DNA from: Clostridiales bacterium | GTDB taxonomy: Bacteria; Bacillota; Clostridia; Oscillospirales; Oscillospiraceae | Assembly (NCBI GenBank): GCA_020859945.1 | Contig: JAJBVG010000079.1 | Coordinates: 1-64,000 of the forward strand | Direction of reading: 5' to 3' | Length of the DNA: 64,000 nucleotides | Shown here: piece after piece, positions 56,243-64,000 of the stretch | How positions within the stretch are numbered: position 1 is the stretch's first letter | Layout of the letters: each line of letters begins with the position of its first letter | Position numbers and translations under genes: made by a program | The notes under the pieces: model-generated | Told to the model about the DNA's origin: nothing | The model's database searches: none | The model's input: only the letters and a program-made list of their open reading frames with translations

Positions 56243-57613
56243 ATGAATATCGAAATCAACATGGAGGAGCTGAAAGAGCTTGTCAAAGACAAGGAGTTTC
56301 GCAAGCTGAAATTCCTGCTGGAACGGATGAACGAGGCGGACGTGGCGGAGTTCCTGGAGGAGCTGCCCATGCAGCAGTCCGTTTTGGTGTTCCGAATGCT
56401 CCCCAAGTCCACGGCGTCGGATGTGTTCGCGTTCCTGCCGGTGGAAATCCAAAAGGAGATCATCCTGGCCATCACCGACAAGGAGCTGCAAACCATTGTA
56501 GAGGACCTCTACATGGACGATGTGGTGGACATGCTGGAAGAGCTCCCCGCTTCTGTGGTCCGCCGGGTGCTGGAGAACGCCACCCCGGAGACCCGCAAGA
56601 CCATCAACCAGTTTCTAAACTACCCGGAAAACTCCGCCGGGAGCATTATGACGGCGGAATACATCTCCCTGAAACGGGGGATGACGGTCAGCCAGTCCTT
56701 CGACTACATCCGCGCCCACGGGCAGGATAAGGAGACCATCTACGTCCTCTACGTCACCGACGCGGAGCGGCACCTGGAGGGCGTGGTCACGGTGAAGGAC
56801 CTGCTAATGCACGGCTATGAAGTCCCCATCGAAGAATTGATGGATGTCAACGTCATCAGCTGCGTCACCACCGACGACCAGGAAGACGCCGCCAACCTGA
56901 TGAAAAAGTACGACCTGCTCTCTCTGGCGGTGGTAGACACCGAGGACCGCTTGGTGGGCCTCATCACCGTGGACGACGCGGTGGACGTAATGCAGCAAGA
57001 GGCCACGGAGGACATGGAGAAGATGGCGGCTATGCTGCCCTCAGAGCGGGCCTACCTGAAAACCAGCGTGTTCGACACCTGGAAAGCCCGTATCCCCTGG
57101 CTGATGCTGCTGATGATCTCCGCCACCTTCACCGGGGCCATCATCGACAGCTTCGAGGACGCGCTGGCGGTCTGCACGGTGCTGACCGGCTTCATCCCCA
57201 TGCTGATGGACACCGGCGGCAACTCCGGTTCCCAGGCGTCGGTGTCGGTCATCCGTGGTCTGTCCCTGAAGGAAATCGAGTTTGACGACCTGTTCCGGGT
57301 CATTTGGAAGGAAATTCGTGTGGCGGTGCTGTGCGGCTTTACTCTGGCCTGCGTCAACTTTGTCAAGATCCTTGTGGTGGACAAAATGCTCATGGGCCGG
57401 GAGGGAATCACCCTGATGGTGGACGCAGTGGTCTGCGCCACGCTGATGCTGACCATCATCTGCGCCAAATGCATTGGCTGTATCCTGCCCATGCTGGCCG
57501 ACCGGCTGGGCTTTGACCCGGCAGTGATGGCGTCTCCCTTTATTACCACCCTGGTGGACGCGGTGTCGCTGCTGATCTACTTCCAGCTGGCCAGCGCCGC
57601 GCTGGGGTTCTAA
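56243..57613 (+). CDS. mgtE: Magnesium transporter MgtE
   Basis: N domain, CBS domains, DTGGNSGSQASVSVIRGL. Confidence 0.95.
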   Translation: MNIEINMEELKELVKDKEFRKLKFLLERMNEADVAEFLEELPMQQSVLVFRMLPKSTASDVFAFLPVEIQKEIILAITDKELQTIVEDLYMDDVVDMLEELPASVVRRVLENATPETRKTINQFLNYPENSAGSIMTAEYISLKRGMTVSQSFDYIRAHGQDKETIYVLYVTDAERHLEGVVTVKDLLMHGYEVPIEELMDVNVISCVTTDDQEDAANLMKKYDLLSLAVVDTEDRLVGLITVDDAVDVMQQEATEDMEKMAAMLPSERAYLKTSVFDTWKARIPWLMLLMISATFTGAIIDSFEDALAVCTVLTGFIPMLMDTGGNSGSQASVSVIRGLSLKEIEFDDLFRVIWKEIRVAVLCGFTLACVNFVKILVVDKMLMGREGITLMVDAVVCATLMLTIICAKCIGCILPMLADRLGFDPAVMASPFITTLVDAVSLLIYFQLASAALGF

Positions 57614-57639
57614 GCTCCACCGCCGAAAAATATCATATG

Positions 57640-57687
57640 CAGAAAGAGGAAATGCGCCGTTTGACGGGCGGGCGTTTCCTCTTTCTG
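57640..57687. terminator. Terminator after mgtE
   Basis: CAGAAAGAGGAAA...TTTCCTCTTTCTG. Confidence 0.7.
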
Positions 57688-57856
57688 TCCGTTCATAAAA
57701 ATTTAACAAAATTCTTCCGCAGGAAAGAGGAATTTTCGCCTTTGTTTGCGTATTATTAAACTAGAAGAGTGATTTCGCATTTGTCAAGGGGAAATCCGGC
57801 GCTTTTCACCGTCCGTTTCCCCTTGCGGTGAGCAATTTGGGAAGGAGGGGGAAGCA

Positions 57857-59599
57857 ATGGCAATTCCAGACTCGTTTTTGGACGAGGTCAACGCCCGCAC
57901 CGACATCGTTGACCTGGTCTCCAGCTACGTCCAGCTGCAAAAGAAGGGCAGCCGGTACTGGGCCTGCTGTCCCTTCCACAGCGAAAAGACCCCCTCCTTC
58001 TGCGTCTCTCCAGACAAGCAGATGTACTATTGCTTCGGCTGCCACAAGGGAGGCGGGGCCATCAGCTTCGTCATGGAGGAGGAAGGCGCAGGCTTCGTGG
58101 ACGCAGTGGCCATCCTTGCCCAGCGCGCGGGGCTGCAAATGCCCGAAGCCGACGAGGACCGGGGCCGCCAGAAGCAGCGGGAGCGGCTTTACGCTCTGAA
58201 CCGGGAGGCGGCGCGTTACTTCAACCAGAACCTGAGCAGTCCACAGGCGGAAAACGCCCGGCGCTACCTGGCAGACCGGGGACTGTCCCGGCGGACCATC
58301 ACCAACTTCGGTATGGGGTACGCTTTCAACCAGTGGGACGCCCTCATCAAGGCCATGGCCGAGAAGGGGTACAGCAAAAAAGACCTGCTGGACGCCGGAC
58401 TGGTGGTAGCCAACCAAAAGGGCAACATCTACGACCGGTTCCGGGGCCGGGTCATCTTCCCCATCATCGACCTGCGGGGTAATGTTATCGGTTTCGGGGG
58501 TCGGGTGCTGGACGACACCAAGCCCAAGTACCTGAACTCACCGGACACTCCCGTCTACAACAAGAGTAAAAACCTCTTCGCCATGAACATTGCCAAAAAA
58601 TCCAAGGCGGGACGGCTGATTCTGACCGAGGGGTATATGGACACCATCTCCCTCCACCAGGGCGGGTTTGACTGCGCGGTGGCCTCTCTGGGTACCTCCC
58701 TGACCGAGGACCACGCCCGACTGATGGCCAAGTACACCAAAGAGGTGGTGCTGGCCTACGACGGCGACGCGGCAGGCGTAGCGGCGGCACAGCGGGCCAT
58801 CGGCATCCTGAGCCGGGTGGGACTGGAGGTCCGGGTGCTGAACGTCACCGGGGCCAAGGACCCGGACGAGTTCATTAAAAAATATGGCCGGGCCGCCTTC
58901 CAGAAGCTGTTGGACGGCTCGGAGGGCCAGGTGGAGTACCGTCTGCTGCAAATCCAGAAGAAGTACGACCTGACCGAGGACAGCCAGAAGGTGGAATACC
59001 TCCAGGAGGCCGCCCGGCTCATTGCCCAGCTTTCCAGCCCAGTGGAGCGGGAGATTTACGGTGGGCGAGCCGCCGCCGCCGCCGGGGTGGACCGGAAGGC
59101 CATGGACGACGAGGTGACCCGGCAGCGCAAACGCTCCAGTTGGCAGCAGCGCCGTCGGGAGGAGCGGCGGGCCATGACCCCCACTGCCAATCTCCAGCCG
59201 GAGGAGCGCAAGCTCCGCTATCAAAATATGCGCTCCGCCATGGCGGAGGAGGGTGTCATCGCCCTGACGCTGATGGACAGCGACCTGCTGGCCCTGGCGG
59301 ATGACCTCAGCCCGGAACAGTTCTCATCGGAGCTGCTGGGCCGGGTCTACGGCATCCTGCGGGAGCGGTGGCAGGAGGGCAAGAGCAGCACGCTGGACAA
59401 CCTGACCGCGCTGCTGGCCCCGGAGGAAATCAGCCACCTGACCAAAATCATGCAGCAACCCCAGACCCGCGCCAACAACGAACGGGCGCTGGCTGATTAC
59501 ATCAAAACCATTCAGAGCGAATGTGTCAAGCGCCAGGTCGCCGATGACAGCGACCTATTGGCGGTCATCCAAAGAAAAACGATGGAGGAACCAAAATGA
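57857..59599 (+). CDS. dnaG: DNA primase
   Basis: [29 protein letters not shown] zinc finger; TOPRIM EGYMD. Confidence 0.97.
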   Translation: MAIPDSFLDEVNARTDIVDLVSSYVQLQKKGSRYWACCPFHSEKTPSFCVSPDKQMYYCFGCHKGGGAISFVMEEEGAGFVDAVAILAQRAGLQMPEADEDRGRQKQRERLYALNREAARYFNQNLSSPQAENARRYLADRGLSRRTITNFGMGYAFNQWDALIKAMAEKGYSKKDLLDAGLVVANQKGNIYDRFRGRVIFPIIDLRGNVIGFGGRVLDDTKPKYLNSPDTPVYNKSKNLFAMNIAKKSKAGRLILTEGYMDTISLHQGGFDCAVASLGTSLTEDHARLMAKYTKEVVLAYDGDAAGVAAAQRAIGILSRVGLEVRVLNVTGAKDPDEFIKKYGRAAFQKLLDGSEGQVEYRLLQIQKKYDLTEDSQKVEYLQEAARLIAQLSSPVEREIYGGRAAAAAGVDRKAMDDEVTRQRKRSSWQQRRREERRAMTPTANLQPEERKLRYQNMRSAMAEEGVIALTLMDSDLLALADDLSPEQFSSELLGRVYGILRERWQEGKSSTLDNLTALLAPEEISHLTKIMQQPQTRANNERALADYIKTIQSECVKRQVADDSDLLAVIQRKTMEEPK

Positions 59600-60849
59600 G
59601 CGAAAAGAAAAAGACTGCGCCTCCCAAGGCTGAGGACAAGAACAACCGCATCCCCGACGGCGTCCCCGGTGCGGACAAGCTCAACGAGCTGATCGAGCGG
59701 GGCAAAAAGAAGGGCCGACTGACGGCGGCGGAAATGATGGAGCTGGACGGGGTAGACCTGGACAGCGAGGTGCTGGATAAATTCTATGAGATCTGCGAAA
59801 ATTCCAGCATTGACCTGGTGGCCGATGAGGACATCGTGGATGTGGATGCTGCCGAACCCACCGAGGAGGAAATCAAGGACATCTCCGAGGAGGAAGTGGT
59901 GGACCCCAACACGCTGGTGGACAACTTCGGCATCGACGACCCGGTGCGGATGTACCTGAAAGAGATCGGCAAGGTGCCGCTGCTGACCCCGGAACAGGAG
60001 ACAGAGCTGGCCAAGGGCATGAGCGCCGGGTTCGAGGCCCAGGCCATTCTGGACGAGGCCGAAAAGAACGGCGAGGAGCTGCCTCCCGACGTGGTAGCGG
60101 AGCTGGAAAAGACCATCAAAAAGGGTGAGCAGTGCAAGCAGAGCCTGTCTGAGGCCAACCTGCGCCTGGTGGTCTCCATCGCCAAGCGCTACGTGGGCCG
60201 GGGGATGCTGTTCCTGGACCTGATTCAGGAGGGCAACCTGGGCCTGCTGAAAGCAGTGGAAAAGTTCGACTACACCAAGGGTTATAAGTTCTCCACCTAC
60301 GCCACCTGGTGGATTCGGCAGGCCATCACCCGGGCCATTGCGGACCAGGCCCGCACCATCCGCATCCCAGTCCATATGGTGGAGACCATCAACAAGGTCA
60401 TCCGCGTCTCCCGGCAGTTGCTCCAGGAGCTGGGCCACGACCCCACCCCGGAGGAGATCGCCGAAGAGATGAATATGCCGGTGGACAAGGTCCGGGAGAT
60501 TCTGAAAATCGCCCAGGAGCCGGTGTCGCTGGAGACCCCCATCGGCGAAGAGGAGGACTCCCATCTGGGCGACTTCATCCCCGATGAGGACGCCAGCGAA
60601 CCCTCCGAGGCCGCGTCCTTCACCCTGCTGAAAGAGCAGTTGGTGGAGGTGCTCTCCACCCTGACGCCCCGTGAGGAGATGGTGCTCAAGCTGCGATTCG
60701 GCATTGAGGACGGGCGTACCCGCACCCTGGAGGAAGTGGGCAAGCAGTTCCACGTCACCCGTGAGCGCATCCGCCAAATCGAGGCCAAGGCCCTGCGCAA
60801 GCTGCGCCACCCCAGCCGCTCCAAGAAGCTGAAAGATTTCCTGAGCTGA
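59596..60849 (+). CDS. rpoD: RNA polymerase sigma factor RpoD
   Basis: [56 protein letters not shown]. Confidence 0.98.
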   Translation: MSEKKKTAPPKAEDKNNRIPDGVPGADKLNELIERGKKKGRLTAAEMMELDGVDLDSEVLDKFYEICENSSIDLVADEDIVDVDAAEPTEEEIKDISEEEVVDPNTLVDNFGIDDPVRMYLKEIGKVPLLTPEQETELAKGMSAGFEAQAILDEAEKNGEELPPDVVAELEKTIKKGEQCKQSLSEANLRLVVSIAKRYVGRGMLFLDLIQEGNLGLLKAVEKFDYTKGYKFSTYATWWIRQAITRAIADQARTIRIPVHMVETINKVIRVSRQLLQELGHDPTPEEIAEEMNMPVDKVREILKIAQEPVSLETPIGEEEDSHLGDFIPDEDASEPSEAASFTLLKEQLVEVLSTLTPREEMVLKLRFGIEDGRTRTLEEVGKQFHVTRERIRQIEAKALRKLRHPSRSKKLKDFLS

Positions 60850-60868
60850 GTGGAATCAGCCATTCCCG

Positions 60869-60910
60869 CCCCTTCCCGCGACCACCCGCCGGGGAGGGGC
60901 GGTTTGTTTT
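60869..60910 (+). terminator. Terminator after rpoD
   Basis: CCGCCCCTtccc...ggGGAGGGGCGGTTTGTTTT. Confidence 0.7.
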
Positions 60911-60971
60911 AGCAAACCCTCTTGCGGGCAGGGGGAGAATTGGGTATAATAATGTCTGCTGTATCACCACC

Positions 60972-62144
60972 ATGCGGGAAGAGGGCGTTGCTGTGCAGAA
61001 ATTGGAACACTACATACAGGTAGCCGGGCAGCGCCTGCGCTGCGGCTACACCACCGGCACCTGTGCCGCCGCCGCCGCCCGTGGCGCGGCAGAGCTGCTG
61101 CTGACCGGCGCGGCCCCCGACCTCTTGCGGGTGGAGACCCCCTCCGGCTTCACGATAGAGGTGGAGGTGGAGGAGGCCCAACTGTTGAAGGACTGCGCCC
61201 GCTGCGCCGTCCGCAAGGACGCCGGGGACGACCCGGACATCACTGACGGCGTTTTGGTCTGGGCGACGGTGGAGCGCACCGAGGCCCCCGGCGTGACCAT
61301 CGACGGGGGAGAGGGCGTTGGCCGGGTGACCCGGCCCGGGTTGGACCAGCCCCCCGGCGCGGCGGCCATCAACAGCGTTCCCCGGCGGATGATAACGGAG
61401 CAATTAGAGACAGCCCTCCGAAATGCGGCGGCTGATTGCGGTCTACGGGCGGTCATCTCCATCCCCCAGGGGCGGGCGCTGGCGGAAAAGACCTTCAACC
61501 CCCGGCTGGGTATCGAGGGTGGGCTGTCGGTGCTGGGGACCTCCGGCATCGTGCGGCCCATGAGCGAGGCGGCGTTGGTGGCCTCCATCCATGCGGAGTT
61601 GGATGTTCGCCGGGCGGAGGGGACCCTCGACCTGCTGGTTTCTCCGGGAAATTACGGGGCAGATTTTGCCCGGGAGGTTCTAAGACTGGATTTGACGCAG
61701 AGCGTCCAGTGCTCCAACTACATCGGCGAAACGTTGGACTACGCTGCCGCAAAGGGGTTCCGCTCCCTCCTGCTGGTGGGACACTTGGGCAAGCTGGTGA
61801 AGTGCGCCGCCGGGGTGATGAACACCCACTCCCGGGTGGCGGACTGCCGCATGGAGACCCTGGCGGCCCATGCCGCCCTGCGGGGCGCAGGGCAGGAGAC
61901 AGTACGCGCCATTTTGCAAGCTGTCACAACAGAAGCTGCAATTTCAGTGCTGCGAGATGCCAGTCTGCTGACTGAGACGATGGACAGCGTGGTGGACGCG
62001 CTTTCGCGCCACCTCCGCTGCCGGGCAGGGGAGACCCTGCGGGTAGAGGCGGTGCTGTTCACGAACCAACACGGTGTTTTGGGCGAGACGGAGGGCGCAG
62101 AGGAGCTGCTGGCCCTCCATAGGAAAGGGGAACAGGTACGATGA
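60972..62144 (+). CDS. cbiD: Cobalt-precorrin-5B (C1)-methyltransferase
   Basis: LRCGYTTGTCAAAAARGAAELLL; KTFNPRLGIEGGLSVLGTSGIVRPMSE. Confidence 0.95.
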   Translation: MREEGVAVQKLEHYIQVAGQRLRCGYTTGTCAAAAARGAAELLLTGAAPDLLRVETPSGFTIEVEVEEAQLLKDCARCAVRKDAGDDPDITDGVLVWATVERTEAPGVTIDGGEGVGRVTRPGLDQPPGAAAINSVPRRMITEQLETALRNAAADCGLRAVISIPQGRALAEKTFNPRLGIEGGLSVLGTSGIVRPMSEAALVASIHAELDVRRAEGTLDLLVSPGNYGADFAREVLRLDLTQSVQCSNYIGETLDYAAAKGFRSLLLVGHLGKLVKCAAGVMNTHSRVADCRMETLAAHAALRGAGQETVRAILQAVTTEAAISVLRDASLLTETMDSVVDALSRHLRCRAGETLRVEAVLFTNQHGVLGETEGAEELLALHRKGEQVR

Positions 62145-62893
62145 TTCATTTCGTTGGCGCGGGGCCTGGCGCCCCCGATTTGATCACCCTCCGGGGCGCG
62201 AAACTGCTGGCGGAGGCGGACGTGATCCTCTACGCCGGTTCCCTGGTGAACCCGGCCCTTATGGAGGGGAAAAAAGCGACTTGCCAGGTCTACAATACCG
62301 CCCACATGACGCTGGAGGAGGTTCTTGCGGTCATGGAACGGACCGGGAATGACTGTGAAGTGGTTCGCCTTCACACTGGAGACCCTTCCCTCTACGGGGC
62401 CATCCGGGAGCAGATGGACGCGCTGGACCGCCTCAACATCCCCTATGACGTGACCCCCGGCGTCTCTGCCTTTTCCGGGGCGGCGGCGGCGCTCCGGGCG
62501 GAATACACCCTGCCGGAAGTTTCCCAAACGGTCATCATCACCCGCGCTGAGGGGCGAACCCCTGTCCCAGAGGGAGAAAAACTGCGGGACTTGGCCCGCC
62601 ACCAGGCGACCATGGTGCTGTTCCTCTCCGCCGGACTGCTGACAAAGGTGCAGGAAGAGCTGCTGGCGGGAGGCTACCCGCCGGACACCCCCGCCGCCAT
62701 TGTCTACAAGGCCACCTGGCCGGATGAAAAGGCGTTTTACTGTACAGTTGGCTCCCTGGCAGAAACCGCCGAGATAAACGATATCAGCCGGACGGCATTG
62801 GTCACGGTGGGCCGCTTTTTGGAGGGAGACTATGCCCGCTCCCGGCTCTACGACCCCTCTTTTAGCCACGGCTGGCGGGAGGCGCAACTGTGA
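62141..62893 (+). CDS. cbiF: Cobalt-precorrin-4 C11-methyltransferase
   Basis: MIHFVGAGPGAPDLITLRGAKLLAEADVILYAGSLVNPALM. Confidence 0.95.
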   Translation: MIHFVGAGPGAPDLITLRGAKLLAEADVILYAGSLVNPALMEGKKATCQVYNTAHMTLEEVLAVMERTGNDCEVVRLHTGDPSLYGAIREQMDALDRLNIPYDVTPGVSAFSGAAAALRAEYTLPEVSQTVIITRAEGRTPVPEGEKLRDLARHQATMVLFLSAGLLTKVQEELLAGGYPPDTPAAIVYKATWPDEKAFYCTVGSLAETAEINDISRTALVTVGRFLEGDYARSRLYDPSFSHGWREAQL

Positions 62894-63912
62894 GCCTTGT
62901 TTTGACTGCCTTCACCCAGCGGGGAACAGCGCTGGCCTGCCGTATTTCGTCTGCGCTGGGCGGGCAGGTCTGCACCCTGCCCAAGTTCCGGCGGGAAGGG
63001 ACGGAGACCTACACGTCCTTCTCCCAGTGGACGGCGGCTCATTTCGCCGCCGGGGACGACATCATTTTCGTCTCAGCGGTAGGTATCGCTGTCCGGGCCA
63101 TCGCCCCTAATTTGCAGGATAAATTCATTGACCCTGCAATTTTGGTTGTGGACGAGGCGGGGCAATTCGTTGTCCCCGTCCTCTCCGGTCATGTAGGCGG
63201 AGCCAACCGGCTGGCCCGGCAGGTGGCGCAAATCATTGGTGCCACGGCAGTCATTTCTACCGCCACCGATGTCAACGGACGCTTCGCCGTGGACGAGTGG
63301 GCGGCGGCGCAAGGCCTCCCCATCTCCGACCGGGCGGCTGCAAAGACCATTTCCGCAGCGCTGCTGGCGGGGGAACCGGTGGGGTTCACCTCGGAGTTTT
63401 CCCATGATTCGCTGCCGGAGGGCGTGACAGAGGGGACGCTCACCCCCGGTTTCGCCGTTACCTGCCGGGCAGACGATGTGTTCCCTGCCGGAACGCTGGT
63501 GCTGCACCCCAGGGCGCTGGCGGTGGGAATCGGCTGCAAGAAAAGCCTCCCGCCAGAGCGAGTGACGGAGACCGTGACGGACCTGCTCCGCCGCCAGGGA
63601 CTGGCGCTGGAGAGCGTGTTCTGCCTGGCATCCATCGACCTGAAACGGGAGGACGCGGGCATCCGCCGCCTGGCGGAGCGACTGGATGTTCCCTGTCGTT
63701 TTTACACGGCGGAAGAACTGGCGGTGGCAGCGGGAAACTTCTCCGGCTCTGACTTTGTCCGCAGTGTGATCGGGGTGGACAGCGTCTGTGACCGGGCCGC
63801 GTGTCTCGCGGCGGAGGGTGGCCCCCTCCTGGTGGAAAAAACGGCCCGGGACGGCGTCACCGTGGCGGTGGCCCAGCGTGGCTATTTTGTGCGATTCGAG
63901 GTGGAGGAATGA
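62890..63912 (+). CDS. cbiG: Cobalamin biosynthesis protein CbiG
   Basis: DDIIFVSAVGIAVRAIAPNLQDKFIDPAILVVDEAG; VLSGHVGGANRLA; GIGCKK. Confidence 0.93.
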   Translation: MSLVLTAFTQRGTALACRISSALGGQVCTLPKFRREGTETYTSFSQWTAAHFAAGDDIIFVSAVGIAVRAIAPNLQDKFIDPAILVVDEAGQFVVPVLSGHVGGANRLARQVAQIIGATAVISTATDVNGRFAVDEWAAAQGLPISDRAAAKTISAALLAGEPVGFTSEFSHDSLPEGVTEGTLTPGFAVTCRADDVFPAGTLVLHPRALAVGIGCKKSLPPERVTETVTDLLRRQGLALESVFCLASIDLKREDAGIRRLAERLDVPCRFYTAEELAVAAGNFSGSDFVRSVIGVDSVCDRAACLAAEGGPLLVEKTARDGVTVAVAQRGYFVRFEVEE

Positions 63913-64000
63913 AGCTCTATATCGTGGGCCTTGGTCCCGGCGGGGGCAAGGATTTGACCCTCCGGGCTAGGGAAGCGCTGGCGGAGAGCGACCTGTTCGT
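63909..64000 (+). CDS. cbiH: Precorrin-3B C17-methyltransferase (5' end only)
   Basis: MKLYIVGLGPGGGKDLTLRAREALAESDLFV; truncated by window end; ATGA overlap with cbiG. Confidence 0.75.
   Translation, partial: MKLYIVGLGPGGGKDLTLRAREALAESDLF

Noticed and set aside
60850-60971. Cobalamin riboswitch upstream of cbiD
   Set aside because: The short spacer contains only the rpoD terminator and a TATAAT promoter; too short for a B12 aptamer

Overview
GC-rich Firmicutes chromosome segment, probably Clostridia/Oscillospiraceae-like (inferred from gene content). About 57 protein genes are called. No rRNA, tRNA or CRISPR array was recognised. Most of the window is housekeeping: tripartite tricarboxylate transporter (tctBA), rplS-ylqF-rnhB-yraN, thrC, tig-clpP-clpX-lon-engB, a pur cluster (purE-C-F-M-N, archaeal-type purO, stand-alone AICAR formyltransferase, purD), ruvX, cysE, hypB, mgtE, dnaG-rpoD, and the start of a cobalamin cluster (cbiD-F-G-H). 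The accessory island is ~4.0-19.7 kb and contains: (i) a GHKL histidine kinase plus LytTR response regulator; (ii) a candidate LytTR direct-repeat/promoter upstream of a tight operon encoding a receiver-like protein lacking the phospho-acceptor Asp, an unannotated 39-aa ORF overlapping both neighbours by 4 nt, a PqqD-like protein, an HprK-like kinase, an S24/S26 peptidase-like domain fused to an ABC exporter, an orphan membrane-anchored protein, CpsC and CpsD, with no glycosyltransferases; (iii) an operon of three large serine recombinases plus a recombinase N-domain paralog lacking catalytic residues; (iv) a double-hairpin repeat family inserted in frame in one recombinase and in the cpsC/cpsD overlap. 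I propose (i)+(ii) as a candidate undescribed peptide-export/cell-surface system. Other observations are a multi-hairpin intergenic element, heptamer tandem repeats and leader/attenuator candidates. All family assignments come from reading motifs by eye; no database search was run.
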